NCBI GenBank assembly: GCA_009760855.2
Contig: WPIO01000034.1
Location: 1,048,501-1,112,500 of the forward strand
DNA length: 64,000 bases
Reading direction: 5' to 3'
Source: Cristatella mucedo
Lineage: Eukaryota; Bryozoa; Phylactolaemata; Cristatellidae
Shown: positions 46,351 to 58,397 of the stretch, one piece after another
Numbering within the stretch: position 1 is the stretch's first letter
How the letters are laid out: each line of letters starts with the position of its first letter
Notes under the pieces: generated by a model
Databases searched by the model: none
The model's input: the letters and a program-made list of their open reading frames with translations, nothing else
Told to the model about the DNA's origin: nothing
Translations under genes and position numbers: made by a program

Positions 46351-46651
46351 TTATCTTGTCGCTCGATCTTTCTACAGCTTTTGATGCAAGAGATCGCAAG
46401 TCATTCTTGAGCGTCTCACATTTCGCCTAATCATCACTGGCACTGCACTGCCATGGTTCAGGTCTTATGTCAGTAGGAGACTCCAGATTTTTATGTGAAT
46501 TGACCCATATCATCGAGGAACCACTGAAGTATGGGGTAACTCAGGGCACTGCGTTTGGCCCCGCTCTTTACGTGGATTATACTATTCCTCTTGTCAATGT
46601 GATCGACAGAGAGAGTCTAGGCTTTCACTTATATGTAGACGACACTTAATT
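46350..46651 (+). mobile_element. LINE A RT fragment, left of the LTR-like insertion
   Basis: Frames read LSLDLSTAFDARDRK (RT motif A), ALPWFRSYVSRRLQIF and a degraded YGVTQGTAFGPALYVDYT, then FHLYVDDT. The catalytic YADD has become YVDD. The sequence stops at CTTAATT, where the LTR-like element begins. Confidence 0.75.
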
Positions 46652-47726
46652 ATGCAGTGCAGAGCCGGTCCGACTCAGTTTTAGAGAGCGTAAGAACTGC
46701 TCAGCAGGTAATACCTCTGTCCTAGAGCCTCGAGTAAGAGGACGTAGCCATCGTAGTAGGGCAACGATGCGATTGATATTGGCTTGCCTGTCAACCCTAT
46801 AGTCCCGGCTAGCAGTTTAAGAACAGGGCTATGATTGCCCTAGGTCGCTGTCGCCGCCAGCCGTCCGAGAGTTTCAGAACGGTTTCCATGAGTACCAAAG
46901 AAGTGGAAGAAGAGGTTCTCGTTATCTGGGTTGTCGAGCAGTGAGCAAGGAAACGCAGAGGTCGCTGAGACGATTTATATTGGCTGGGTTGTCAACCCCA
47001 TTGTCCCGGCTAGTTATATAATGATAGGGCGACGCTCGCCATGGTCCTTCTTCGTCTTCGGCACCGTCTCGACGCCGTTACCGGACTCGTTTCTCTGAAA
47101 GCACGGGACTAGGGTGGGCTGTTCTCCGGCAATTGACGGGACAGGACGAGATGGCATCAGGAGGATTCGGTGGACGCCATCGAATACACTGGTATATCGC
47201 TCGAGCTCGCTTTTTTGTGTATCTTCTGTGTTTTGTGTGTGCGCACGTGCACGTGGTCTCGCCAATTGTGCTTAGTGTAGTGCATGAAGCTTTCCTGTCG
47301 TAAGCGGAGCCCTATTTCTCCAGTCGGGGTCTAGGCTCCGGTTCGGGCTCCTCATCTTATTTGGGTCGTTCCCCACAATAGATGTAGGTAGCCTAAGTGC
47401 AGGGGACGTATTCTCTCCGCAGGAGTGCTTGTGCTGTTGAGAGCGTATGAGGAGTGTTCAGATAAAACTGAGCTTGAGGTGCAGCGATTGAGTGCGCTTG
47501 CGAATAAAGCTCAGTTAATTCCCCAATTTGTGCGTCTCGCTTTCCAAGTCACGCAATGGATTCAAGACCCCCCTTTATTAACGATAAGTAGGCCAGCGCC
47601 AGAAACTCTGGTCTCGTGGCAGCCTGCTTATTTCGCGTAGGCAGGGCTCCGAACGCCATTAGGCGGTAGGTTAGGCCAGTCGGTAAGCAGCAGGTTAAGC
47701 CTACTCTGCCGAGCCTTCATCGTTAC
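46652..47726 (+). mobile_element. Solo LTR-like element, copy 2, inserted in LINE A
   Basis: Homologous to 39580-40652 throughout. TATATAAT at 47015 and AATAAA at 47503 keep the same spacing. The host LINE reads ...CTTAATT before and AATTGTACC after, matching CTCAGTTGTACC/CTCAATTGTACC in other copies, so AATT is duplicated. If the ends are placed one base to the right, the element starts TG and ends CA, with an imperfect ATTA/ATTG duplication. Either fits an LTR-type integration. No internal retrotransposon genes are present. Confidence 0.65.
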
Positions 47727-48770
47727 AATTGTACCTTTGCCTTGATCACTCCCAGAATTCAAGCACGGCAAATTCTCTCAACTTCCTTGCTGCACGTATT
47801 AATAACATCTGCACATGGATGGCTGCATATTTCTTAATTTAGATGAAGATGCAACCAACTTGCTAGTTATCAATTACCAAGTGTAATTAATATATTGGAA
47901 AGCTACTGCAGACAATCGGCTCTGCCGGCATATATCCAGTTGAATCTGCATAAAATCTAGATGTCCTGCTCCAAAGTGAACTTTTTCAGATGACCAAATC
48001 AGCACCGTAGTCAAGTCTGCCTATTATCAGATACATAACACTGCAAAATTCGGGCTTGATTATAGACAGGGATACCAGATCTAAATTGGTCCATGCATTT
48101 GAGACATCTCTTAACTTCTGTAACTCACTGCTTTATAGCCTACCGGCCTGTGCAATAAGGCAATTACAGCTCGTGCAAAACTTTGCAGCTAGGTTTGTCT
48201 GACGTGAGCGTCACAGTTGTCACATGATACCACTTCTCGCCAACCTGCACTGGCTCCCAGTCAAACAACGCATCTACTTCAAGATTCTGTCACTCATTTT
48301 TAGGTTCCTCATTCTTTAACTCCAGCCTACTTATTAGAACTACTCCCAAGCCAGGCTAGGCATTGTACCACTCACTCTTCTAACCCAAGTCGTGTAGCTA
48401 AACCTCGTACAACCTCAAATCCTGTGGAGACCGTTCCTTTAGGAGCTTACATCCGACTTTCGTCACGACATCTCCTGACTTGACCACATCTAAAAAGAAA
48501 CTAAAACGCATCTATTTCTAACAGCATTTAGTGGGTCCATGTGATTCGTCGTTTACTTGCCTTTGCGTGGTGAAAATGTGCATGCTGTAATTAACCATTT
48601 TGGCATTCTGACCCTGTGCATGAAACCCCTGACCATGTTATGCTTGATGTAATTGAGAATGCTACCACTAACCATTCGATCGTGCTTCCTTTACAGTAAA
48701 TGTGAAGTGCCTAGAAAGAGATAGAGTTGCCTAAGGACACTATATCCAATGCATTATTATTACCATCATA
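47727..48770 (+). mobile_element. LINE A, right of the LTR-like insertion
   Basis: Continues from LYLCLDHSQNS to a degraded C-terminal domain (LVHAFETSLNFCNSL, CAIRQLQLVQNFAARFV, LHWLPVKQRIYFKIL), then the 3' UTR with CATTCGATCGTGCTTCC, the hairpin AGTGCCTAGAAAGAGATAGAG and ATTATTATTACC. Several stops and frameshifts. Confidence 0.75.
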
Positions 48771-48773
48771 AAG

Positions 48774-48990
48774 CATGGAACTCAATCCTGGCTTACGATA
48801 CGACATCTACTGACTTGATGGACATTTAAAAAGAAGCTAACAATGGTCATGTTCTATATGGGATATTTTCATGTTCTGTGTGACTTGTTCTTTGAGTGCT
48901 TATCTGTGCTGACATTGCATACGTTATTGCTATGCACTTTACAGGCTTACTTTGCAGCACATGCAAAGTGTCTAGAAATAGTTTTAACTT
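48774..48990 (+). mobile_element. Second LINE A 3' fragment in tandem
   Basis: A C-terminal block (AWNSILAYDTTSTDLMD form) followed by TTTGCAGCACATGCAAAGTG and TCTAGAAATAG. A short 3' piece directly after the previous copy; the tail is missing. Confidence 0.55.
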
Positions 48991-49280
48991 TGCCAGAAAG
49001 CTGCATCAACTTTTGTTCTGTTTATGCCCAGGAGGCATTGCTCTGAATGGCCGGAAAAATCTAAATCATGACGGCCCAGACGAGGCAGTGCGATAAGTAT
49101 CACAGGTTGGACCAAGGTGGCATTAGCCGGCGTGAGTGATTGCTTAAGCAGACTAGTACTGCCCCAAGTAACTATTATTGAGATGGATGAAGGCTGACTT
49201 CAAGTTTAGCTGTTCTTCCGAATGATGAAACGACTAAAAACGAAATGAAAATGGAACGAGCTGACACGCACCCATGCACA

Positions 49281-49283
49281 CAT

Positions 49284-49323
<40 letters not shown>

Positions 49324-49339
49324 GCGCGCGCGTACATAT

Positions 49340-49384
<45 letters not shown>

Positions 49385-49408
49385 AATACAACACACACAC
49401 ACACGCTG
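49281..49408. repeat. (CA)n microsatellite with a CG core
   Basis: Two CA tracts flank a CGCGCGCGCG stretch at 49320-49332. All long frames here are dipeptide artefacts. Confidence 0.95.
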
Positions 49409-49766
49409 GATCTCCAACAAGAGTCACACACAAGTGCTAGTGCTGAGCATTGCCTACTACATATAGCCACCTAGTGCGTCCAACATGCATCCGGTTGGCA
49501 TGCGAATGAGATTCCGGTCTTCGGCTGCGGAATGTCAAAGAATGAAGCCTCATTCGTATGCCAGCTCCGGCTGCGCATTGTCAAAGACGTCAGTCGGTAG
49601 TTTTGTGCCGGTTTCCTTGCATGAAAGAGGGATGAGCGAAGTACACTTGCACTTGGATGAAAATACAGCAGCTCGAGTGCGGATAACTTTGGTGAGTAGC
49701 TGGCTGATTGCAAGAATATCAGATATATTCGCAGAGCCTAATTCAGACAGCCATTCACCACAAAAG

Positions 49767-49960
49767 TGTAAGTAAAATAAATAAGTAAATCCCAGCTGAT
49801 TAAACAGCCTCTTTTTGTGTAGCGACAGAAGAGCCTTTACGGCTTTAACCACCGCTAGCAGTGGCGATAAAGGGTCGCCCACCGCAGGAATCGAACCCAC
49901 GACCTTGGGACCAAGGTCGTGAAAGCAACCGCCTTACCTAGTGTGCCATCAAGGCTCACC
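49767..49960 (-). mobile_element. tRNA-derived SINE
   Basis: On the minus strand the head reads GAGCCTTGATGGCACACTAG, then GTAAGGCGGTTGC, with a pol III A box-like TGGCACACTAGG. A perfect B box GGTTCGATTCC follows at about 49891. The 3' part (GGTTAAAGCCGTAAAGGCTC) ends in a TTTACTTATTTATTTTACTT tail. The acceptor ends do not pair, so it is a SINE head rather than a functional tRNA. Confidence 0.7.
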
Positions 49961-51870
49961 AACCACTCCAGCTACTAGATATTTCATCAAAGTTCAGAAA
50001 TTTTCGCAACTTAGCAAAGCAGATACGACTATTGATTGCGTTGTGTCACATAGCCATTCGAATCTTCGCGAGAAAGTGCTCTAATAGTTTTCTCTTTACA
50101 CTTTTAGAAGATACTACACTTTTGCACACAATGGTATGCAGATCTTTTCCAATCGTTAAAACATCGAAAACCCAAGCGCAAGGAGGCAGACAATCTATTG
50201 GCGCATTATCCTTACAACTTTTGACACACTTACGAAGTTTAATATATTTTTGACCACCTCAACCAGCTTCTGCATACTTCTTACCCTGCAGACCAACATT
50301 TAAGCAAAACAACGTTTTGAATAACCCTTCCGGCTTCCTTCATTGTTTATGAAGCTATCGAGTACTTTTTAGGTCTAAATTTTCTACGGTCGTGCTAATG
50401 GCCAAGCGCAGAGCCCTGAGATATCCGCTGCTTGTGTGGTCCTTGTTTATTGTTTCCGATTGTCATCACTTGTCTACAGTGTCCTAATGAAAGAGGACGT
50501 GAAGCTTTGCAGAGCAAGTGCCAGCAGCACTGCCCACGTGAGAGGAGAGGCACTCGCGAAGGCATTGGCGATCAGTGGTGATCAATTGCTGACAAACGAT
50601 CAAGCAAAACAAGCTGAGAGACTTTACCATTCATGAGATAATAATTCCGAATCATGTTGATCTCTGTCGCGCGATTATTATTCGACTGTGCTTGTATTTT
50701 GAATTTCGGTGTTTTTCATGCTTGCCAGTATAGTTCCTGGCTCCAGCTTCTGTGATAGGAGTGGCACTTGGGAGACATAACGGAAGTTGATAATTTTGCC
50801 CTGGTCTACGGCTGCTTTCCTAGCTTGTGCTTAGAAATAGCTTGAGGTCACTGATGGCATTATAAAGGGTCTACAGGCTTAGGTATCTTTTCTAACTAGG
50901 AAGTGACTTTCAAGATGATGTCACTAGTGAACAGCTTGAATGCAGAGATTGAGGTGCTGCTAGGAATTGAGGGGGATAAATCCTGTACCAGAGACTACTG
51001 GGAGTGAGGAGTTCACTGGGAATCCTGGTACCTCAGTGACGGATTTTTCAATCGTGTCCATCTGGCATACAAAGTAGCTAGAGAAGCAATCTTCTTGATC
51101 ATCACAAGCATCACTAGGCTAGCAACTAGACGGAGCTGTTACAGAGCTGGTTTATAATAGACACTATCATATTTGTAGTGCACTTTTTTAATTCGATCCA
51201 TACCTGCATAAATGCCCGTCAGCTATATCACATTTCCTTGAACCTGTGACAAAGGAGCACACGCAAGATCTGTGAGAAGGCATACCAATAATAAAAAATA
51301 TATATCTATTAAGTTATACAAGGCCATGGTCCTCCTCCTGTAGCCAGATAGAGCATCGACAGTGTATGGAGGCTAAAGACTATGCAGAGTGATAATGGTG
51401 GGTACCACCTTTGTTTGGGCAAATAGGTAAGCTCTAAACTGTTGCATTCGCGATATTTGGCACGCACTAGAAAATGAATAGAAACGATTTACGCTTCGAT
51501 TCTCCAGGTTAATCAAGACCCGACTTCAGGCAGAGATCCTGGAGATGGCAGCAGTATTCTTAATTATCGTATAATAACTTTAATCATGACTTTGTGAAAC
51601 AGGATGGCTCTAAAGAGAATGGGCAAATGTTTGAAGTCAACAGATGATAAGTCGCATCCAACAAGTACGTCTGCAACAGCTTGCCTGACAAGGGATGCAA
51701 TTCCTAAATATCTCCTGGATCCAAAAATATACTTTGGTGTATTGTTCCCGTGATCTATAACTTAGATCTAGATCTAAGACATAGACTTATGTCTTAGATC
51801 AAAGCACTGCAAATTTTCGCTAATCTGCACGGCGAGAATCCTTGCAGGTGTGTTCTCCTAGGTTCGGTGG
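49960..51870. other. No recognisable gene or repeat
   Basis: Frames of at most about 75 codons without domains. A small palindromic stretch of TAGATCTAGATCTAAG and its inverse lies at 51764-51800. Confidence 0.4.
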
Positions 51871-51874
51871 CTTT

Positions 51875-52750
51875 ACCTGTCGGCCAGACCCTATAGTCAG
51901 CGAAATGTGAGAAAAATTTTTGTTTTTCTCGAGGTACTGCTGTTTTCCAAGTCCAAAGTTATCCTTACTTCTTAGGGCTACGACTCATCCTCAGACACAT
52001 TGCCATTCTGTCCGGCACGCCTGTCCACCACTCCATCTTAGCTGTCTGGCCACCCTCCTCCACTCCCCCGGGCTCAGTGACCCTTCTCAGTGGTCTCTGC
52101 TTGAGCTGGCCACATATTACATTTTATTTTTATTAATAATTAGCCAATGCTAATTCGAACTTTTCGAAGCGCTGTCGGCTCTAGCTCGACGTAATCGTGC
52201 CTCGCCTACATCCCCGGCTTGTTCAATTTCCGGCGCCAGTAACTTCCTTTCCCCTCAAGCAAGATAATGTATGCTTGGCTATCAATTGCGGCTTAGTCGT
52301 CGTACGGCCAGGGCCTGACCGATTGGCATTCGTCGTGCGATTTGCTCTAGAAATGTCTGGAGGTCAGCAGGGACAATCGGAATTTAATGCAGGTTGGTCA
52401 GTCTTTTACATGCAGGCCGGCTAGTGATTTACATGGCGTCGGACGCTGCCGTGGGCCGAAGACACTTCACGAAGAAGCTGCTCTTTGCTTTCCACTCGAA
52501 CGGTCGGCCGTGAGAGGGACTGTTTGCAGCATCGAAAACCCCTGCCTGGGCGGGTGAGCTGCAAAGCCTACATACGGCTAGCCCTTCCAAAGCCTTGATG
52601 GACTCGTAATAATCCTAGTCCATAGCAGTCAAATACGTCTCTTGGCTTGCCAAGCCCCAGCCTACCGTGTTGACACGTTGGCTGTTTCCCGACCCTTCAC
52701 AGCTTCGGCATTCGATGCATCTCGTGGGGCTCAGCGAAGGAAGTAAGACA
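51875..52750 (+). repeat. Diverged relative of the 57-59 kb tandem repeat
   Basis: TTCTCGAGGTACTGCTGTTT followed by TCCAAGTCCAAAGTTA (51925-) parallels CTCTCGAGGGGCTGCTATTT followed by CCTAATTCAAAGCTAC (57785-). TCTTAGCTGTCTGGCC (52036-) parallels TTTTAGCTGTCAGACAG (57892-). 52655-52740 parallels 59443-59505 (GCCTACCGTG-TGAC--GTTGGCTGTT). Same order, heavily diverged. Confidence 0.5.
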
Positions 52751-53735
52751 GCAATCATCCGCACGGCACTAGGTAAGTATGTCGCTGCAGTCAATCGTGG
52801 CTTCGCGCTTTAGGGCTGGCTGCTGCTGGAATCCGGTCGTTGCACGTGATCGATCACCAGTGGCTTGATAGTCGATCGAGCTGTTTCCCGTGCCGGTGCT
52901 TTTAAACGTCAGTTGAGTTTCACTCGTATTTAAGCTTGCTTCATACCATGCTTGACCAGCTGTCGTGAGCTTGACCGAGCTGGTAACTTTATCGTTGCAA
53001 TTTACTGGAACCAGCAGTCAAACTCAGTAGTGCCAATCCAAGGAAATGCAATGATTATTTTGTGTCTTTCTATTCGCTTACGAACAATATTTCCGGCTTC
53101 ACATCCTTAAACCAAACGAGTGATCAACCAAGGCGACGCTAACAAATGCAGCAGCTGCTGAAGGTACCAAGCTTCTGATTTTGGTAAGAGCAGACTTGAG
53201 TCTCCTCCGTTTGGTCGTCGCTTTTTTATCTGAACTCGAAAAGGATTTCTGCTTTGCAACCAATTTTCGGAAAGCTTGGAACCCGTTCTGTCATGTAGTT
53301 ACATTAACAGGCTGGTGTTGTCTAGCCTTAGGCTAAATATTAGGATTTTTTTCAGGAGCTAAACAATTTCTATTTCAGAGCATTACCAAGGCGTTCCAGT
53401 TTTGACTTATCTAATTTAAATCCGGTCTGTGTATCCATCGCTTCGGAAAGTCAAAGACTTTTTTGGTACCTAGTCGTGATTTTGGGATACCTTGTGAGCT
53501 ACATCTGCAGTTATACTTGTTAGCGAGCAAAGCCATCACTTCAAAGGTCACTTGTAAACTTTGCATGACTAAATAAGCAGACTAGCTAGGTCCCTAATAT
53601 AATAACAGGCTACCGTTTAGCAACGCATCCTAGAAAACCTAGTTATTACCTGTTCTTTGCTTAACATAGCATAATTATGTGCATGTTACTAGCCACCTCT
53701 TCGGGCGTACAGGTGCTAGCTTACTAAGTTATTTA
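52750..53735. other. No recognisable gene
   Basis: No convincing coding frame or repeat family. Confidence 0.4.
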
Positions 53736-53739
53736 CAGG

Positions 53740-53975
53740 TGCAAATATACGAGCCAGCTACGAAAGCTAGTATGTGAGCCGACTCCAAGTACTAGCATGT
53801 AAGCTGTCAGAGTGTGGATGCATTTGATGTGGCTGCATGTCCTAGGATGTGAGCAAGTTTCAGGTCCTGGTACGTAAGCTGGCTACAAGTGCTAATATGA
53901 GCGTGCATGTGCTAATGCAGGTGTTAATACTAGAGCCGGCTACCGGTAATAGTATCACAGCAGGCTGCAGATTCG
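53740..53975 (+). repeat. Minisatellite of about 25 bp
   Basis: About nine diverged units near GTGAGCYGGCTACAAGTACTAGTAT, for example GTGAGCCGACTCCAAGTACT and GTAAGCTGGCTACAAGTGCT. It ends directly before the truncated 5' edge of LINE B. Confidence 0.7.
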
Positions 53976-54219
53976 CTTATGCAAGCCTTATGTAAGCTTC
54001 AGATGCTAGTAATTGCTAATCCATCTGATATCTCGCACGATATTTGTAGTTTGATTGCCGTCGCGCACTGCAAAAAACACCAGCCGACGAGCAACAACAC
54101 CAGTTTATTTGACCACGAACCGAGCCGGCGGAAACGTCACTGCAATTGTTGTTCGCGAATCGTTTGGCTATCAAATGTGCAGTTTCTCGCATGGGTCATC
54201 GTTTGAATCGGTTACTATC

Positions 54220-54832
54220 AGGTCTTCATCAAAGACAATGCCTCTCACTGTTGTGATATACCGGCCTCCTTCTGGTTGTCTAAACTTGTTTATAGAGGAG
54301 TTTTCAGAGTTCCTCGCTAAAATATGTGTGTGTGAATGGCCGTTACTGATTGCAGGAGACTTTCAATATTCACGTTGACAACCCTAGCAACAGTCAGGTC
54401 CGCTCATTTCTTGACTGTCTGGAGAATTTTGGTTTGGCCCAATACGTTAATCATAGCACCCACGTCGGTGGCCACATTCTAGATCTCGTGATCACTAAGG
54501 ATGTCCTCCCCACTGACCTTGTGGTGTGCCCACTGACTCTCTCAGATCCTTGTTCGGTCTCGTTTACTATTCCTGCTTCCTCGTACGTACAGGGCAATGT
54601 CGAATTTGCCAAACGACGTAACTTACAAAGCATTGACGTGGGCAAGTTTTTGAAATGTGTTTGTGATGCAGGTCTTCTTGATCTGCATTCAGACTCACCC
54701 GGCAGCCTCGATACCATCACTGATGTGATGAACATGACACTCAGGACTGCTCTTGACAAACATACTCCCGTTCGCTCTATCCGTGTTCAAAGTCACGGAG
54801 ATTCCTGTAAATCTACAAAAAAAACTCCTTAA
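54220..54832 (+). pseudogene. LINE B endonuclease C-terminal half and linker
   Basis: 54225-54360 reads MPLTVVIYRPPSGCLNLFIE and WPLLIAGDF, the conserved YRPP and GDFN steps of APE-type endonucleases. After a frameshift at about 54362, NIHVDNPSNSQVRSFLDCLE and HILDLVITKD follow. The linker reads LQSIDVGKFLKCVCDAGLLD. The catalytic N-terminal residues are absent. Confidence 0.8.
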
Positions 54833-55439
54833 GATGGGCCGGGTTAAGCGCAGGCTAGAACATCGTTTCCAGAAATCTGGGTCTGAAGCTGATCTAGTCA
54901 ATTTTAAAGACTTCCTTCGAGTTTACACCCAAAAGCTTAAAAAACCAGGGCTTCTTTTTTCATTAGAAAGCTGAATTCCTGCCAGTCGGACGCTAAACAG
55001 ATTCATACGACAGTAAACCATTTACTGGCCAATGCTGTGAGGTCTGACTCCCCAGATATAAGGGGCTCAGCCGAAACGTTTTCCGCCTTCTTTACTGAAG
55101 AAATTGTGCACATTCGTGCCTTCATTAAGCCGACCAAAAGCAATCGCCGTTCCTCAATCTGTGACCTTTTTTAAAAGATCCTCCGACGTTTCTGCAAGCT
55201 GTGGCAAGGTGTGGCTGCCTTAATAAGGTCTAGCAAAAAGAGCTCGTCTCCTGAAGACCCTATACCTTCATCTCTATGGTCTTCAATAGCAGACCAACTT
55301 GGCCCTGCCATAACCAAGATTTTAAATCCTTCTTGGGAAGAGGGGTCGTCCCCAAGTCCTTCAAATCGGCAATCGTTAGACCTATTCTTAATAGCCTGGA
55401 TTAGACACTGAGGTCCTCGCAAACTATCGCCCAGTTTCC

Positions 55440-56229
55440 CTTCTTCCGCTCTTATCAAAGATTCTTGAAAAAATTGTTGATAAGCAGCTGGTTGAACATA
55501 TTAAATATAATAGAATGTCAGAAACATTTCAATCAGGGTTCAAGAGGCAGCACTCTACTGAAAATGCTCTCCTCCGTGTAAACAATGACATTCTACGTGG
55601 CAACGACGACGGGAATGTCACTGCCCTAGTTCTGCTAGATCTGTCTGTTGCCTTCGACACTATTGATCACGAAGTTCTGCTTGAACGATTGAGAACAACG
55701 ATCGGTCTGGCAGACGAAGCCCTGGCGTGGTTTAAATCATACTTGTCTGATCGTGTTCAATCCGTGTCGTGTGGGGGTCAGGTCTCAAGACACGAGAAGG
55801 GTCACCTGTGGACTCCCTCAATGGTCTGTACTGGGTCGCTTACTTTTCTCCATTTATACACAACCTCTTGGAAAAGTGATTAAGGCCCATGGAATAGGGT
55901 ATCACTTCTATGCTGACGATACTCAGTTGTATTTGTCATTCAAACCGTCGGAATCTGCTGCGGCAACTGAGAAACTGAATGCTTGCCTTGCCGATATTCG
56001 ATCCTGGATGTCGGAAAACTTCCTGAAATTAAATGATGATAAAACCGAACTGCTGATCACAGGACACCCTAAGCGTGTGGCTGGATTAAAATACTTTGCT
56101 CTTCTAATAGGTGAAGCTATTGTGCGGCCATCACCACGTGCTCGAGATTTAGGTGTCGTGTTCGACAGCTGCCTCAATTTCAAAAGCTTCATTCAGAAGA
56201 CTGTCTCTACAGCTAGCCATCACATCTGA
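55440..56229 (+). pseudogene. LINE B reverse transcriptase
   Basis: 55515-55760 reads FQSGFKRQHSTENALLRVNN, then LVLLDLSVAFDTIDHEVLLE (motif A) and [13 protein letters not shown]. After a frameshift, [16 protein letters not shown] (motif B, with VPQGSVLGP altered), [20 protein letters not shown] (catalytic YADD intact), [20 protein letters not shown] and [15 protein letters not shown] follow. It stops at 56229. Confidence 0.88.
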
Positions 56230-56466
56230 TCCCTATCCAAGATTAGGCGTTGTCTCCCATAGTGGCTTGTAAAAAATTTAACTAGCTCTTTAGTTCTGTC
56301 TCGGCTTGATTATTGTAATTCACTTTTGGCTGAGCTGCCAAAGAAAGCTATTATGCCACTACAGCGGACAATGAATATGGCTGCAAGGCTAGTCTTCAAG
56401 TCCCAGCGGTTTGAGCACGTGTCTCCTTTGCTGAAGGAGATAGGATGGTAGCCGGTTGAGCAAAGG

Positions 56467-56898
56467 ATGCAGAGCAAAGTTCTTACGCTAACCCACAAGG
56501 CCCGCCACGGCTTGGTTCCTTCATACCTAGCTGAGCTGCTGCATCAGTTTCAGCCAGTTCGCGCCCCCAGGCCTTGCGTGGACAATAAATTAGCTGTCCC
56601 ATTCCTCCGCTTACAGACAGTCGGCGACAGAAGCTTTAGCTCTGCAGGTCCAAGACTGTGGAACTCGCTTCCACAATTCTTACGCAACGACAACTACTCT
56701 CCTACTTCCGACTATGGCACATCCTTTTCAGCGGTCCTGCGCTGCTACTTCTATGCTACTCACTACCTCAACTGCTCCCCTGACTCTGCCACGCTTCCCA
56801 CTTTCTCTTTGTTGCGTGAGACGAAGTCTGTTGGCTACCGAATGCGTACCGAAAGCCGCTTAGGCTGTGAGTGCGCTATACAAAACTCTCCTGGGTAA
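56467..56898 (+). pseudogene. LINE B C-terminal domain
   Basis: 143 codons: QSKVLTLTHKARHGLVPSYL, then [29 protein letters not shown] and [20 protein letters not shown]. This conserved domain after the RT is shared by all the 3' fragments; its function is not known to me. Confidence 0.8.
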
Positions 56899-57182
56899 CA
56901 CCCACATGGTCTTTATGACTTCTTGGAGTTACAGACGGAGATACATTACATTACATTACTGCCCTCCCGAAGACGTTCGTCAGCTTCCCTCGTCTGCCGT
57001 ACCGGAACGCTGCTTTCTGATTCGTTAGCGTTGTTGCTAAAGCCTAGCTGAGCTCAGATTGGCTAGCCGGTGGTCTGGAGGGCCACCCAGCCTGGTACTG
57101 GCAGATAACAACATTTAAATACTGTCACAGACTGGGGTATAAATAAACATAACCAAAATATTCTTTCTAATAATTACATAAT

Positions 57183-57545
57183 GCAGCATTATGCATCTTA
57201 AAGTGCCGTCTGAGCGAACCCGACTTGATCATGCCAAATGTATGTCACAGGCCCACCGAATTCGCTGGTCTAGACATTCCCTTGGCCTGCAATCGATAGG
57301 AAGCCAGCATAACAGCTGCCTTTAGAGGGGAGGACATGTCCATTTCGGAAGCTGTTGTTGCTAAGTAACAGCTAAGGTACTAGGTTGTCTAGACTTCATG
57401 ACGAGCAAGCCAAATTCAGGCATTCTTGTGTGACTGCCCAACCGGCTCAAAGACGTGTAATCTGGCAAGAAATTAACCAACAATCACTGGCTTGAGTCGT
57501 TAGTTAGCCATTGAATTTCATTTTTGGCCACATGGAAAGAAGGCA
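57183..57545 (+). repeat. Tandem family alpha, unit 1
   Basis: TGCAGCATTATGCATCTTAA followed by AGTGCCGTCTG, then GGAAGCCAGCATAACAGCTG and GTTGTCTAGACTTCATGACG. Matches 60065-60420 over its whole length and 59771-59930 over the first half. Confidence 0.6.
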
Positions 57546-57588
57546 TGAATTCCTAGCTTTTCAATGCCTGTGTCACGATAATACAAAA

Positions 57589-58383
57589 CGTGCCAGTTAA
57601 AGTGTAAAGTAAAAACACTATTCGGTGTACGAAGCACCTCGTCGACAGCGATACTAGACCAAGCGTGTGGTGCTTTTTGAGGACGTTATTCGAAGTCAAC
57701 GGACTCGTTGTTCCCATTTCGGCCGCCCTACTAGTCTAACCTGACCCTACTGGCAGAGCAATGTCAGAGACTGCATTCGGTTCTCTCTCGAGGGGCTGCT
57801 ATTTCCTAATTCAAAGCTACCTTTACTTCCAATTCTATGACCAACCATCTGGCACATGGCGATTCAGCCTGAAGCATGTGTACACTTCGGTTTTAGCTGT
57901 CAGACAGCATGCTCTGCATCACATCTTCTGACCCACTGCCGACGATAGCTTATTCACAACTGTCAACGCTCGAGCTGATCACCACCCACTAGTGCCATAG
58001 CCGGAAGCCGTGCGCCGTGATTATCGGTGAAACCGTCCAATTTATTGCATGAACTTGATACTTATAATAATCTAATGTGCCTTAGGGCTTTTTGAAGCTT
58101 CATCGACTGAAGCTTGAAGCGGTCATGCAGCACCAATAAGGCATGCAGACGAATGTCCTACATCCAGTCCTTGCTTTTACCACTAGGAAGGTATTGGGTG
58201 CTTTAGTGCGGAATGCCACTCAAGTTTCAAAAGGTCATGGACTGACTCCTTGACGTAATGTTGCGATTCGGGCTAGATACATGTTGTGGCGACATGAGGT
58301 CAGCAATGACGACGTGTACCTAATGACTGCTGGCCAGTCTTTCGAATGCACGCCCTCCCACCGATGTTCTTGACTTTGGCGCT
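57589..58383 (+). repeat. Tandem family beta, unit 1 (about 800 bp)
   Basis: From GTGCCAGTTAAAGTGTAAAG to GCACGCCCTCCCACCGATG. Repeated with about 20% visible change at 58398-59190. No ORF is conserved between the units. Confidence 0.75.
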
Positions 58384-58397
58384 TCGGAGAAAACAAA

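Larger units (their letters stand above)
54040..56965 (+). mobile_element. LINE B (L2/CR1-like), longest copy
   Basis: Carries, in order, an APE-type endonuclease end (54200-54530), a linker (54590-54950), a reverse transcriptase (55450-56230), a C-terminal domain (56290-56890) and a 3' UTR with ACATTACATTACATTAC. The endonuclease N-terminus is missing (5' truncation near 54040). At least five frame changes or stops make it inactive. It is the reference for the 3' fragments elsewhere in the window. Confidence 0.88.

Noticed and set aside
39580-47726. A complete LTR retrotransposon with the two LTR-like copies as its ends
   Set aside because: The 6 kb between them holds unrelated LINE, hAT and SINE sequence and no gag-pol, and copy 2 has its own insertion site in LINE A.
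49867-49958. Functional tRNA gene on the minus strand
   Set aside because: The B box is perfect but the acceptor arms do not pair, the middle does not fold as a cloverleaf by eye, and LINE/SINE-like sequence with a TTTA tail follows. A SINE head fits better.
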